DNA of 64,000 bases, taken from the NCBI GenBank assembly GCA_008704415.1, contig VXIS01000257.1, positions 1 to 64,000 of the forward strand, read 5' to 3'. Shown piece by piece: positions 1 through 12,529 of this stretch. The DNA comes from Sphaerosporella brunnea (taxonomy: Eukaryota > Ascomycota > Pezizomycetes > Pezizales > Pyronemataceae). Position 1 is the first letter of the stretch; each line of letters starts with the position of its first letter. The notes beneath the pieces are model-generated. The model saw only the letters and a list, made by a program, of their open reading frames with translations, was not told where the DNA came from and searched no databases. The translations under genes and the position numbers were made by a program.

Positions 1-1268
1 AGGGAAGTGACTTCTCTGGGATTACTAACTACGAAGCAACGGTTGTCGGCCTCAGGAGACTGCTCGGGGTTTCACTCGTGGAGAGGAACCTGGGGGGCGG
101 GATCGATGGTAATAAAGGCCATTATTGGGATGTCTAAGCGAGAAGTATTCTTAAAATTCTGATGTAACGAAGCTCTGTCTACCAGAGTGTCATGTAATTT
201 AACTCAGGACCTTGAGAAACTCAATCCTAAACAATAGAATTTTAAGGGCTATCTTGTCGGGTGGACACTAATGGTTCTTGTTGCTGAAGATAAAGCGGTT
301 CTCTCGGCGGAAGCAATCCTACTTATAGTAGAATGCCGCTCCAGAGACTACTGTCTCCCTGAGTAATACTCAGCCTTTACTCCTTGCTGGCTTTCCGACA
401 GTCTCCACGACTGCGGGCGTCAAGGCGTGCACAGAGATCGCCCCACCTTCCTATAACTCACTCTTTGATTCCAAATCATGAGTCATAGACATGGGTTGCA
501 TCCGGATACCCCGCTCCGTAAGCGTTGTATTCTCGTGTTGCAGGAAGATGCTCAGCCTCATTGGCTCCATCTCCAGATCTTCTGGTTCGCATGCCCTACG
601 TGATAACCATACTTACTATGGAGGTTCTAGGCCGAGTGACTCTTCCCTTTTTCGGCTCTACGCCTTCCGGTTGATCACTCCTGACCCCTCCAATCGTCAT
701 GCTAGTTCCTAGAACAGGCAGGTCAACGAAAATATCTTGGAAAAGGTCTAAAAATAACCTATACTATTGCTATCTCCGAACCGGGTTCTCTTCTCAGGTA
801 GCGTCCTACCTAAGACACTCTGTTTCCGAGTTCTTCCATAGCGTTACTCAAGATAGCTACTATGATCCGGAGCCACCCGGCTATCACGTGCCCTTGAAGC
901 GATTACTATGCAGACTCTATTCTATTCCCTAGCTGACTACTTGGAGCACATGTAACGTGACCATACCCGTGACAAAAGCTTAACCCGGGACTGGGGATAC
1001 CTCTGCCGGTTAACTAAGGCTTTTTTGATGCTTGCTGTTCCTAGGATTGTCTCAAAGACTCGAAAATGTGTTGTTGTGCTTATCGTGCTTAAGGTGCGTC
1101 GTACTTGTTGTTGTGTTTTGATTCGTGATATCGATATGCCGTAAATTCGGAAATTTGCTGGCCAGCAGGGTGGCTTCGAGTAGGGGAGAACCAGGTAATC
1201 AGTCTGGTCTGAGAATCAAAGATTGTAGGTTGGGTAGAGAGAAAAGATACTGGCTGGAGTGAAAAAAA
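1..1268. other. No gene recognised; left flank of an LTR
   Basis: I see no convincing coding sequence on either strand: the open stretches are short and have no recognisable motif. The segment abuts an LTR-like repeat that starts at 1269, so part of it could be internal sequence of an LTR retrotransposon running off the left edge. No reverse transcriptase, integrase or gag motif was found to confirm this. Confidence 0.4.
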
Positions 1269-1773
1269 TGTAACCTTTTCGTGAGCTTATAAGATCTGCT
1301 ATTTCACAGATGCAAATAAACTCAGAACCATTTGTGAATCTGACTTGATAAATACCAAGAGAATACTCGCGCTCAGGTCACTGATCAACTCAGTATTTAT
1401 TGATAGATAGTCGATACAATCTGGATTGCTCGAAAGGCCGTAAGGAAAGAAGAGAAGAGAATGAATGTAGGAAAAGCTCGCAGCTTTTATAGCTAACGAT
1501 GCTGAGTACATCATGTGATGATAAACTGGTGGCAAATTCGTAATTAAGGAAAGAGTGGTCTAGAAGACCTACAAGTCTGCCTTGTGGAAACTAGAAGATT
1601 CGAAAGTGACGTAACATCGAAAGGGCTGCTTGAAACATAGTGACAAAACATAGTAAAGAAAGTAAAAGAAACTCGTAGAATAATGACATCATACCATCGT
1701 TACTGCTGTATAGTTTTATATTTTAGTAAGGAAATACGTAGAAAGAAACCATAGTAAGTGTAATAATCTTACA
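1269..1773. repeat. Long terminal repeat of a retrotransposon (copy A)
   Basis: A 505-bp sequence beginning TGTAACC and ending CTTACA, the TG...CA ends of an LTR. It is closely similar along its whole length to the repeat at 4147-4658, in the same orientation, with mostly transition differences. The 5 bp on the two sides (AAAAA and CAAAG) do not match, so this copy is not a clean solo LTR. It may be one end of an element whose other end is outside the window or lost. A TATAAAAG box followed by a pyrimidine-rich tract lies on the minus strand, which suggests transcription in that direction. Confidence 0.75.
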
Positions 1774-2656
1774 CAAAGTCACTTCGGCAATTGTTCATCA
1801 CGTCATAGCTACTGCGGCACTTTAATAGGGCATTCTAGGCATCAAAGCTTACGCGTTCAATCACGCCATAGCTGCAGAAGATTGTCCAAGTTGGAGTGAG
1901 GGTTATCTAAAATGCCTGGCTAGTCACAGAAGCTAGGTACTCTTACGTGGCAATCAGGGCAATTGTTCATCCGAGGATTGAAAATCAACTTTGAGGCCTA
2001 AAGGCAAATCCGTCAGGATATAACCCAAGAGATTCCCCTCGAGTTGAAGGATCATCAGAGTTAGCAGACATCATCGTTAGGATATTATAAGGTTCAGCCT
2101 TAACACTATTGTCGTTTCACATAATTATATTCGTTTCAAATCTTTATTCTATTTTCCCTTCAGTACGGATATACACGTACCATTAGCGAATCTTTACCGA
2201 GCACGTATCTGAAAGCTCTTCGTCTAATAAGTGTCTTTCCCTTAAAAAAGGATTACTATCAGACCTATCTTCCTTATATGCGGTTTCGTGAACCTAGTGG
2301 TTTTACAGTTATGTTCGGCTACCACGTGGCGCGGCGCACCGCGGTCACGTGGACAGTATAAGGGGCCTTCGCTTCCGTTTTGTTGCTTGTTTTCCTTTCT
2401 TCTTCACTGAACCTTCGTATGTCAATCTGGGTACCTTCGTTCCAATCTGAACCCAGACCGTGCGCGTCGCGCCTCTCGTCCTGCCTCCGGATCCTGTCTT
2501 GGCCCCTTGCTTCCGAACCCGTCCGATAACCCTCTGTACGCGAGTACCTTGGGCCCCTCCAGTCTGTTCTTCACCCTCTCCGTTACATTTTCTACATTGA
2601 CGACTTCACAAGATACACTGAAATATACTGCTTAGTCACGAAAGGGGCTGGAGACT
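1774..2656. other. Non-coding stretch with a possible old LTR promoter
   Basis: No open reading frame of interest. Around 2315-2375 there are two CACGTG boxes, a TATAAG and a downstream T/C-rich tract, laid out like a retrotransposon LTR promoter. The same arrangement recurs at about 3960-4015 behind the Copia remnant, so this may be the 5' LTR or leader of that element. I could not define its ends. Confidence 0.35.
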
Positions 2657-3708
2657 ATGCTAAGACCCATATCTAAAGCTTCTGATAAATCACGAAAGAC
2701 GCTGAAGAAATCACCTCAAAGTTTAAGCTCTTCAAAGCAGCAGTCGAGAAGAAGGGCTACTCCATCAAACGATTTCGCTGCGAAAACGGTACCGGCGAAT
2801 ACAACAAATGCCGAATTCCAGAAGATTCTGAACGGTGGACCTATTGAATGACAGCAGACTACGACGACGTCCAATTCCCAGAAGAATCACCTGATGAAGA
2901 CATCGACGAATCAGACAACGATGACATCACCGGATTGGTCAACGATGACGTCAACGAATCGGCCTATGAGAGCAAAAATGGGACTTTACAACGAGCGGCG
3001 AATGCAATCATAGTCAAGAAGGCAAATCGAGGGGGAAGTTACTTTACTGATCTGATTTCCCTTCTCTATAAGTCAGACCCTTTGAAGCTCTCAACTCTCC
3101 GCATGCTATTGACCATAAGCGCCCAAAAAGGCTAGCGAATCGACCACATGGACGTCAAATCGGCTTTTCTCAACCCTAAGATCGTCAACGAAAACGTCTA
3201 TATGACCTTACTGGAAGTCATAGAAGAAGTCAATCCGTCGCTATCAAGCTCGTCGTCGTCAGACTCCATTGAAGCACCAGAGGCAGGAAATCGATAGGAG
3301 GATACGTATTCCAGACGAATAAGGGATTGATATCCTGGCAAGCGAAGTCGCCGAATATATAGCTTGCTCAGACGGAACTCGCAAAGCTCTATGGCTACGA
3401 TGACTAGAAGGCAAAATCGAGTACAAGCCAAAATCGAGCGACCAAGCAATCCTACGATGTTGATGCCGATGCCGATACCGATGCCGATAAGCTCCAACAA
3501 TCAAGAAGCGTTGAAACTAATCAGCAACGGAGTCGTCAACGCAAAGACGAAGCATATAGACGTCAAGTTTCATCATGCTATAGACGAGCTGAAGAAAAGG
3601 CATGTCAAATTCGACTATATTGCCTCCGAAGACGGCATCAAACTCTTACCGAAAAGCTTGGACTTTGCGAGATCTGACGATCGGACACTGCCTAGAAAGA
3701 GGGGAGAG
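2657..3708 (+). pseudogene. Decayed Ty1/Copia retrotransposon pol (reverse transcriptase and RNase H)
   Basis: Pieces of Copia polyprotein lie in order but in shifting frames. An acidic stretch comes first (about 2848-3060). The start of the Copia-type reverse transcriptase follows at about 3080-3220, with STLRMLLTISAQKG, then a TAG where the family has Trp, then HMDVKSAFLN and a VYM motif. The RNase H region follows at about 3300-3400 (GLISWQAKSPN, RKALWLR), and its C-terminus at about 3480-3660 (TKHIDVKFHH, then the KLLPKSLDF region). Most of reverse transcriptase, all of integrase and gag are missing. Stops and frameshifts mean no function. The region ends in a purine-rich tract just before a TGTTGGAAAC sequence. 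Confidence 0.85.
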
Positions 3709-4015
3709 TGTTGGAAACTGGCTTTCTATGCATTTTTTGTATGACTACTACTTCTTGCTATGCGGTTGAGCACTCTTCCTCCTATGTCCGTGGTTTCCCA
3801 CAGGGTTTTACACGGTTTAAGGAGGCTGCCGGCGCGTATATTGGGTCCTTTGTATTGACTATGACTTCTATCCTTTCCTTATCTTCTTCTCTCAGAATAC
3901 GCTACCAGAGAAGAGGGGGTGTGTTGAAACTGCTTCTCTTTCTGTGTATCATTACTAGGCGGCACGTGACGTGCAGGGGTATAGGGTATATTTAGCTGTC
4001 TGTTGTTTGCTTCAA
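3709..4015 (+). repeat. 3' LTR remnants of the Copia element
   Basis: Directly after the purine tract AAAGAGGGGAGAG comes TGTTGGAAACTG at 3709, which is how Copia 3' LTRs begin. A second purine tract with TGTTGAAACTG follows at 3922, so two related LTR starts lie in tandem. Near 3962-3995 there is CACGTGACGTG and TATA-like sequence resembling the 2315-2375 promoter. The right edge is cut by the TA-flanked element that begins at 4018. Confidence 0.5.
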
Positions 4016-4146
4016 TAGTGGTACTCAAGGTAGGCTGAAAAGGCCGGCTGGCTGGAAATCGAGTGCCGCAAAAGATCCAATAGGAGGCTCCAGCCTGGCT
4101 GCAGACTTTGAGGGACCTTTTCTGCAAACTCTTTGGTTGCTGGCTG

Positions 4147-4658
4147 TGTAACCTTTTCGTGAGCTTATAAGATCCACTATTTCATAGATGCAAATAAACT
4201 CAGAATCATCTGTGTATCAAACTTGATAAATACCAAGAGGATACTCGAAAACAGGTCACTGATCAACTCAGTATTTATCGATAGATAGTCGATACAATCT
4301 GGATTGCTCGAAAGGCCGTAAGGAAAGAAGAGAAGAGAATGAATGTAGGAAAAGCTCGCAGCTTTTATAGCTAACGATGCTGAGTACATCATGTGATAAT
4401 AAACTGGTGGCAAATTTGTAACCAAGGAAAGAGTGGTCTAGAAGACCTACAAGTCTGCCTTGTGGAAACTAGAAGATTCCAAAGTGACGTAACATCGAAA
4501 GGGCTAGAAACGGCTAGAATACGGTGACAAAACATAGTAAAGAAAGTAAAAGAAACTCGGAGAATAATGATATCATACCATCGTTACTGCCTTATAGTTT
4601 TATATCTTAGTAAGGAAATACATAAGAGAGAAACCATAGTAAGTGTAATAATCTTACA
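4147..4658. repeat. Solo LTR (copy B) with 5-bp target duplication
   Basis: A 512-bp repeat (TGTAACC...CTTACA) homologous to 1269-1773. It is flanked on both sides by GGCTG (4142-4146 and 4659-4663). A lone LTR between perfect target duplications is the product of recombination between the two LTRs of an inserted element. It interrupts the inverted-repeat element 4018-5904. Confidence 0.9.
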
Positions 4659-4896
4659 GGCTGGGTGACGTCGCTGTCATGCCACCAGGCTGCGACAAAA
4701 TCAAAACGCAGCCTCCCTTAGTAGCAAACAACAACACATCGCAGCGACAGCAAAATCGAAAAAAAGCCACAAAAAAAACCGCCAATATTAAAAACAGCAT
4801 ATATCATGAATTCTCCGCGTTTATAGGTAGAAATTTTCCCTCCTGTCCGCTGAGTAAAGCTTGTGGTCACGTGAAAATATAGTCATGTGCCTTCTT

Positions 4897-5749
4897 TGTT
4901 TTTTGTTTTAATCATAATGTATTCGGTCGCTTGAGGCCATGACATATACATACAGGAGAGAAACAGACTACTCTTAGGCCTCACGGACCTACAAACAGGC
5001 GTGCCTGGCCTGGCAGCTCTCTCAAGGAAATTATGTAAAAAGAGTGAATCGAAAACCCAAGAAGCCTCCTCCAACCCTTCAGTGAAAGTGATCCCTATAT
5101 CGACTTGACGTGCTCCCTCCCCGATCGGCCCACCATGTGCATTCCTCCGCCCATATGCACGCCCGCTTCTAACGCCCGAAAGATCTCAAACATCGCTGTG
5201 CCATCGATGTCGGGGATATTTCACCCTCTAGAACGTGGTCTCTTTGCTGCCTAAAACCATGATCCCCACACTGCAATCGGGCCCGCTCGGGGCACTGGAA
5301 GAGTCCTAGTTACCGGCGACTGCGATTTGTGGGGGTTAGGTGCCTCTGCCTACCCACAGAGGGGGCCCCACTTTGCCGGGTTGCGGACTGGTCGATTGGT
5401 ATACGCGCACACGCTCAGGAGTTATCGCTCGCTCGCTTCGCACGATATAGTTCCGTTCCGTCTCGATGGGGGGCTCACTGCAAGCACTATTGCCTTGCTG
5501 AATGGCGTTAAACGTTCATTCCGACGAGTCGCCATGCGGACTATCGGCTGAGGTTAATACTGAGTGGTAGCAAGCGAATCGCGGGGGTAAATGAGTTGTT
5601 GAATCGAAACCGTACACTCTACCTCGCCTGGTAGAGCGGACACACACACCACAAAAACATCGTGAAGCCAAAGTGTGCGGGGTTTTCGGTGTGCCAACGC
5701 ACAGGCTTGGCATTTCCGGGCGGTTAGTGTGGTTGTCGAGGGTGTGTGT
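4897..5749 (-). mobile_element. LINE-tailed insertion with 15-bp target duplication
   Basis: GTCATGTGCCTTCTT occurs at 4882-4896 and again at 5750-5764, bounding about 853 bp. The low-coordinate end (the 3' end on the minus strand) is A-rich. Next to it about 60 bp (TGTATTCGGTCGCTTG...GGCCATGACAT on the plus strand) resembles the 3' tail of the LINE at 14215-18009. The rest does not match that LINE's coding region. It may be a 5'-truncated relative or a non-autonomous element that shares the LINE's 3' tail. Confidence 0.7.
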
Positions 5750-5906
5750 GTCATGTGCCTTCTTCGTAGTTGAGCAGCCGTGCTTTTCCAGTGCTGGCTG
5801 AAAAAATCTGGCTGAAAAAGTCACGTTGTCTGCGGCCTATCAGCTCTGCTCCACGTGGCCTAATTTTCAGCCAGCCGGCCTTTTCAGCCTACCTTGAGTA
5901 CCACTA

Positions 5907-6198
5907 ATGTACAATACAACTAACGATCTCAACACCAAAAACCTCCAATTTCAACAGTTTTTACCCGCCGAACAAGAAGTCCTTAGCATCATGAGACCGA
6001 TCTAGAACTGCCCTATATAGCTGGGCACGCTTAGGACTGGCACGCGGAAGGACTTTCGACAACACGGACCAGGATTTTCCTTTTGCGGTCTCACGGTGAT
6101 AGTTCGGCACACGGTTTCGGGTCTCCCTCTTTATTCAAGCTCCTGTGCGTACAGAAAAAGAAAAGTTCATCACTGAAAAGAATTCAACCCTACACCAA
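5907..6198. other. 3' flank of the decarboxylase gene
   Basis: Short non-coding interval between the right TA of the inverted-repeat element and the stop codon of the decarboxylase. No distinctive element was seen. Confidence 0.4.
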
Positions 6199-9100
6199 TC
6201 ACGTCTCCTGACCTAGCTCACCTAGCTCCTCCAGCCACTCCGCCAATAATCCACCTGGTCCTTTCACCGGGGCTTCGACCCATCCTTCCCCGTTCCATAT
6301 GTGCCCAGAGGGGCCCCATTCCGTTCCGTTCCATCGCTGCCCGGAGATTCCGTCGTCATTGACTTTCTTTGAATCTCTGTAGACGGGTCCCGTTATTTTC
6401 TGTTCCATGTCAGCCCGGGTTACGTTAATCCATTTACTCATGGCGGGATGTGCTACCATTTTACCCCTATTAACAGGATCCGCGGTTGCTGAATTTGCGT
6501 CGACAGAGGTTTCGAATATTTCTATGGGCATTTCCGTATCGACAGCCAACATGTTTATGAAATAGTCGTTGCTATCATCAAATGGCTGACAAGCTCGCTC
6601 GGGCAATGTAGTGCGCGCCGTGCACCCGCTATTGAGAAACTCCGAAATTTCTTCCAACTGGCTGCCACCATCGAGGGTTACAGTGACTTTTTCCGCGCAG
6701 AGCATGGTGTTCGGCGCTTTAAGCAAAATGTGCGAGATGTGTTGATCTCCGGGGTTTGTGCTGCCGTACAGATAGAACAACATAAATGTGGGATATTCGC
6801 GGCGCCGGGCTGCAGCGCGCAATGGACGGTGTGTGATCGTTTCGACGTTATTGACAGTGATGACCACATGATCCCCCTCTGCTGCGCCTATCTTGAACAA
6901 CTTTGCGCTGAACGTAGGTTCGAGCTCGGAGAGCAGTTGCTCATTAGTGGTCTCGATGCAAAACGGCGCTGTTTCGTCCTCCCCCCTCGCGTTACAATAG
7001 ATCGTATAATCTTCCTCATCCAGTGTGGCCGATTGAACACGCTGGAAGCAGGAATTCGCCTTATAGAAGCTGGGCAAATATGCCAGATACACCCGTTCCT
7101 TCTTTCCTTGAATGAGGAAGCGATGCTTCTTCCGGAGATTGGGGTCGCTCACAGGGAGGCAGTTCACAATCTCCTCTTGAACAATTTTGCTGAATGTTCC
7201 CGCAAGTGTTTTGATGAACCCGCCCCCAGTGGGAAATGGCGACATGACGACATTTCGAAGAACAAACAAGTCTGTCTCTCCCGCAAGCCCAAGGCGTTCT
7301 TTGAACTTGCCAGCACACTCGCCGTATACGCTTTGGTGGAATTCGGTTGATGTGAGGAAAAATTCGATCTTCTTCGGGTCGTGCTTCGGGTAGACTGATG
7401 ACATCCGTTTGACGATTCTTTTGTTAAGACGGTTGGCCACTTCAACATCGGTGTTCCAGTCGCCTTGGATCTTGAAGTTGACTGCGAAGCAATTGATGAC
7501 CAAATCGGAGCCTAGGCCGCGAAGTTTTTCCAACGCCTGTGCATCTCTTAGGATGGTCTCATTGGATTTTCCGAGGATCCTGGTGCGAATAAAGCTCTTT
7601 TCTTCTTCGAGCCTTTCGGTAGTGCAGGGTTCACAAGGGAGCATGTTGAAGGGAACGACTTTGAATTCGTGCGCAAATGATGTGCCGTTCAGTTCCATGG
7701 GCATTGCGGCCCAATACGCGGAAAACTTGAAATTCCTGTCAGCATGGCTGCTTTCGATTTTCTCACGGGTAGATGCAACTCACCATGCTGCTTGAAAATA
7801 ACGCTTCTCCGAGGAGCGCACCGTAGCCATTCTCCGTCAGTCCAATAACAGAATTCGACAACCACACCGCTACTGCCGCAGCGCCAGGTTTACTGCCTAT
7901 GGAATCAGGTCAGTTGTGTTCGTTCCCTAGGCAAGCCGAACCTGAGTAGGACAAACCTTCAACCCCATAGATACCGATGCTTTCTGGCTCGTTGTCTCGG
8001 CTGATATATGGACTCGACCATGTCAGTAGGTATCGCATTTTCCCATTCCTATAACACAGCGCACCAGCCTATGCCGTGTTAGCTTGGTCGACGTCATGCA
8101 ACACAAGGGAACCGTAAATACCGGATAAGGAACATATCCTGACTTATGTGGATCAATCGTCACGGAATCACATTTTCCGATCGCTAAATATGAACGGTTC
8201 ACGGATTCCCTCAGTCCGAGAGAGCTGAGGACCAACTGTGGATCCCCCATCTCCATCCCCAAATCCTCCTCCAGCTCTGGCTCTGGCTGGACCAATGACG
8301 CGAAATAGCCACCCCACGCAGCATCCACATGAACAACAAAATACAAACCGTGAGATTCGGCGAGCTCATCCCGCATGGCAACGATCTGAGCGACGTCGTC
8401 CACTGCTCCTTCTTCAGTTGAACCGACGATGGCGATAACAGCATAGACTGCTTGGTTATTTGCGACACAGTCGTCGACGAGTGTTCGACGGAGTGCTGCT
8501 GTATCAATCTGAGCAGCATTGTTAACTTTGACAGGAATCATATTCTGCCTTCCGATGCCGGTCAGTGCGCAGGCTTTCGGCCAGGAGTAGTGATTTGTGG
8601 CGGAGACTATGACTTTCATGGGATTGACGGAATGATCCTTCTCCAATTTTTCCTTTCCGACTGTTTGAACTCCGTGTTTCTCCATAATTCCCTGCAGATA
8701 CCCGGGGGAAATCCCGTACTCTTTGTATAGCCGATCCGGGATTTCGAGAATATCATCAATCTTGAGGTTGAGTATCTCCCAGGCAGTGAGATCAAGAAAT
8801 AATTTCTCCTCCCCTTGACAGGTGGAAATCCTGAAATCGTTTTTGAGGAATTCAAGGCCTTCCCCTTCACCCATCGCATCTTTCAGGGATAGCGGATAGA
8901 ACTTCAGATTGCGAGCGGCCCAGAGGGCTTCCGTATTGGCCACCGTTCCACCTGACGTGATCTGTAAGCATTAAGCGCGTCAGTGACCTAATTCATAGTT
9001 GAGCTGGGAGTGGGATAACTAACATGTCCCCAGGAGACAATTTTGTTTTCCTCCATGGTCCATGCGGGTTCTTCCGCGGGCCCTTTCTCAGGCTCTTCAT

Positions 9101-9675
9101 CAAAACCGTGTACCTTAGTCCCAGGCTCCAGGCGGAATCCCATCAACTTGCAGAGTTGCCTTCCTGCTTCCAATTCGAAAACCGTAGTTATGGGGCTGGC
9201 CTCTACTGAGACGTTATTCGGGTTGAAGAGCATCGTCGAAAAATAGCCTAGGATTGCTGGCATGCTCGTGTCCATCAGCATGTGCGCGCTATACCGCGGC
9301 GACCAGAAAGGAACCGAGTATTTCATGAGGAGTTTATCGTTGACAAGACTCAGAAACTTTTTCAGTTTTTTCTTGCTCTTTTTGAACTCCTGGTTTTTTT
9401 TCACCGCTTTGGAGATGAATATCTCGCTCGTGTTGCCGCCAGCGCCGTTTGTGCGGACCGCTTTGTGTTTGTCAAGGATCTGAACAATGAACCTTTTGAA
9501 GAGCTCGGAGTTCTCCGCAGCAGGACCTGAATAATTGTCAGCCAAGCTGGAAGAATGTAGGGAATTCACCTAAAGAACGGATACCAAGAAAATATGGAGT
9601 GATGCCCGCATGGCGATCTTTGTTCTCCTGTTCGATTTTCGCCCAATCGATATCGTCGTCACTATCAGCAGCCAT
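6199..9675 (-). CDS. Large fungal pyridoxal-phosphate-dependent decarboxylase (group II type)
   Basis: Six exons (9675-9570, 9526-9024, 8961-8122, 8068-7957, 7896-7784, 7725-6199) encode about 1066 residues. The decarboxylase fold occupies about residues 60-600. SVPFWSPRYSAHM and the motif WGHITSGGTVAN come first, then VDAAWGGY, then DPHKSGYVPYP with Lys476 as the expected cofactor-binding lysine, then GSKPGAAAVAVWLS. These are motifs of the glutamate/aromatic amino-acid decarboxylase family; substrate is not predictable. The C-terminal half (about 500 residues, ending in two Trp-Asn-Gly repeats) is typical of the long fungal version. The start MAADSDDDIDW gives a 35-codon first exon. Intron 5 keeps frame only with an AAG acceptor (7726-7783), giving SSSM|FSAYWAAM; using the nearby CAG would shift frame. 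No secretion signal, so cytosolic. Appears intact. Confidence 0.88.
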
Positions 9676-11439
9676 TGTTCTTCGATGTCGGTTGGTTCGG
9701 GTGTGCCTTGAGTAGTAGCGCTAGAGTATGTAGTCACAACGGAAGAGTTGGGTTTGCTAACCTGTTTTGCCGTACTTGGGCAGATATTTTATACACTGCT
9801 CAGCTCAACCCCATCGTAATCTGAGGAACATAACCCATGGACAAATGACCCTCCACACTTGCAACTACAGTGTGGAAAGGTATCCCACGTGCACACGTCC
9901 GCAACATTGAGTATAATCACTCTTCGGGCCGGCAGTGGGGTCGCGGTTTCAGTCGAACCTGATAATAGTAAGGGAAATGATTGGCAAACGTCTAGGGACT
10001 GCTAAAAATCCCTCAAAATGTTATACAATCGCTCGAAGCAATTTTATGACCCGAGGGCTACAAACGGAGCATTTATCTACCGGGACTGTATACGGGCTTT
10101 TAGCAACAGAATATTTAATGATCGAACCGCACACATCAATAATTGATCTTCTGGTGAAAAGTCGAATATGGCTCTTGGTCACCGCCGGTATACCTACTTT
10201 ATTGCTACCAGCCCCTGAAAACGAAACGTAATTGCGAGCGCTCTAGCTATTGCAACGACCAAAAGCCTGCAACACGAGCGGAGTTGGAGAGAAGGAGGAA
10301 GCAGAATAGTGGAGACGTCGTAGGGAGAGGTTACAGCTTGATCGGTCGATCAGAGCGAGCTGATTGCAGGCAGCGTTTGTCGGAGCATCAAATCCGATCC
10401 ACATGCAGCATATGCCGGTCCATTGCCCCCCTTCTGCAGTGGAGTTTCAACGGGATTAGAAGTAGGTGGGGGGATTCTGTGGATTTGTTTGCTCTCACGA
10501 TGTGCCTAGAGAAGCGCCAGCCCAATCGCGCATCTCTCTTGCCTCCGCTCCACCGGGAAGTTTCGGGGTAGGCATACGTTGTTTGTCGGATAGCGAGGTA
10601 TGGCCTGCGGATGCTATTGGACGTTGTCTGCCCACCCAAACGTGATGTGAAAAATGTATGAGCTAGAAACGCTTCCACCGGGATGATCCCGTTTAAGTAG
10701 GCGGACAGCCTCTAACTCGTCAATCGAGATCGCTCGATCGCCGGCAGCGTTCTTCGAGGCGTCTGGAGGAGAGTGCATGGGGCAGGATGGACTGATCTCG
10801 ATTTGGCGCGTAAGTAGCTAGGCTCCTACTACAATTTTGTGGTTGTATCCACGGCAAGTGGGTGACTTCCATCTATAATAGCCGAATAGATCGATGTTCT
10901 ATGCAACAAACAACCATCTATACGTGCTGTATAGATCCAATGAATAGAACAGGGGGTGGGGGCCCCTATCTATAGCAACGGTCAATTTGGCGGCGATAGA
11001 ACGCCAAAAATCAGGTCGAAACTTCCAATCCAGCGGATAGGTAATTGTTCTATTCGGTCACAATAGAGCGACGGGAACGGTTCCGTGCAGTGCAGTTGGC
11101 ACCGATCTGCAAGCGACACCCTACGTCACTGAGCAGCACATGCAGCGCTTGCTGCTCGCTCATGATTTTTTTTATTGGAGTACTTCTCGCCATTCATGTT
11201 GCGTCACTCGGTCCGTGTAACCAGCACTTCATGCGGATGCTACCTGTGAGGACTTGGAAAAAATCGCGAGGACAAACCACCGCACAAACGTCTCCAATTC
11301 AGAAAGATTTTCAAAATACGACACCACGAAATTCTCGGGCGAGAACCCATTTTTATTTTCTCGAAGATGGTGCGGAATCCTTGTTGTGGTGAGATGAAGC
11401 AGCATATGGCGTGGAGAGGAGGCCGCTCTCCCTTTTCCT
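9676..11439. other. Intergenic region upstream of the decarboxylase
   Basis: About 1.8 kb between the decarboxylase start and the protease array. Short open stretches on both strands have no recognisable motif or plausible splice partners. The two segments near 10340-10385 and 10715-10760 share short blocks (GATCG-rich, GGCAGCGTT), but I could not define an element. Confidence 0.4.
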
Positions 11440-12529
11440 TCCCTTTATTCCCTTTCCAGCTGAAAAGCTTCTTTTAGCAGAGACAGCAGCGTTATCCAGG
11501 CCATGTTAGTGGGAGCGGTACTGATGTCGGGCAGGAGCCGCTCGGACTCGGAGCGGGCTTCGAATCTTGGCGGCATTCCCGGGTTATTAATGAAACTGGT
11601 GTTCAGCAACGTCGTTAATGGGCCCATGGCCCAGCTGCATTGGCCAGCACCCGACTCTGCTGCGCCTCACGTTGCCAGACATTTCCGGTCTTCTCATCTT
11701 GCAATCCGCTCCGGTGTCTTCTGGAGCCTGTAGATGCGGTCCCTAGCAATTGGATATAATTAATTCTAAACTGGGATGTTTCTGTAACCAACAGGGTGTC
11801 CCTTGGGTCCCATCTCGTTGTCACCCCATTGCTCGCTATGGTAAGAGGGCAGTGTTTGTTGAGGAAACGACGCAAATCGAGCATCTGTTGGCGCAACAGG
11901 CGATCGCATGCCTTCGGTAGAGCCAGGCCTGCAGCGGGCTCAAAGTTCCCATTTTTGAATTCCCAGCTGCAGGTGATTTCCAGCTGCAGGGATTTCCAGC
12001 TGTAGATGTGTTCTGAGCAGTTAATTCTGGAACTATGTACAAGTTTGCGATCTGATCTACTCTACTCTATTGTACCCCGCATACTAAAGCCTGAAAATAG
12101 GGATGCCAGCATTCTGGCGTAGATGCCTACCTGCGCTTTCCCCAAAAATCATCCGTTGGCAAGTCTTTGTGTGCATATCCACACCTAGATACCACACCAA
12201 CGGCCAACAGTAAGCGCTCCCATGAAAGTTGCGCATCTGGAGACGTGAGGTGCCAACCGCGATATTGATATTTGAGTACTACTTCAAACTATTGTCGAGT
12301 TATTGCAAGTGGTTTATTCTTCCTATGTTCCCTTTAAAGTTGCAGGCTTCAACTCCGGCGTCCCTTCAGCTGCTCCTTGCGTTGGCCCAAGATATCCGGT
12401 ATCCTCCTACGCAGGTCCTGTCCGTCATAGCGTCTTTGGGATATCGAACCTGCCGCGGCTTTTCTCAACTTTTCCCGCCATAACTATCGCTATCATTGCA
12501 ACTTCACCTCTCCTTCGCTTTTTTCCACC

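Larger units (their letters stand above)
4018..5904. mobile_element. TA-flanked inverted-repeat element carrying two nested insertions
   Basis: A 37-bp perfect terminal inverted repeat beginning GTGGTACTCAAGGTAGGC spans 4018-4054 and 5868-5904. TA lies immediately outside at both ends (4016-4017 and 5905-5906), the target duplication expected of Tc1/mariner-like elements. The interior holds a solo LTR and a LINE-like insertion, each with its own target duplication. Removing both leaves about 500 bp without a transposase, so this was a non-autonomous element of MITE type. Confidence 0.85.

Noticed and set aside
5610..5660. tRNA-like A box (TGGTAGAGCGG) and B-box-like sequence in the LINE-tailed insertion
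   Set aside because: The two boxes lie in opposite orientations and no cloverleaf can be drawn, so a tRNA-derived head is not supported.
6730..7350. 206-codon plus-strand open frame opposite the decarboxylase
   Set aside because: It is antisense to a conserved exon, has no motif, and its composition is explained by the coding strand.
7726..7783. A frameshift killing the decarboxylase
   Set aside because: The CAG at 7736-7738 gives a phase error, but an AAG ten bases further restores frame and a family-like junction. The same type of acceptor is needed in several other genes here.
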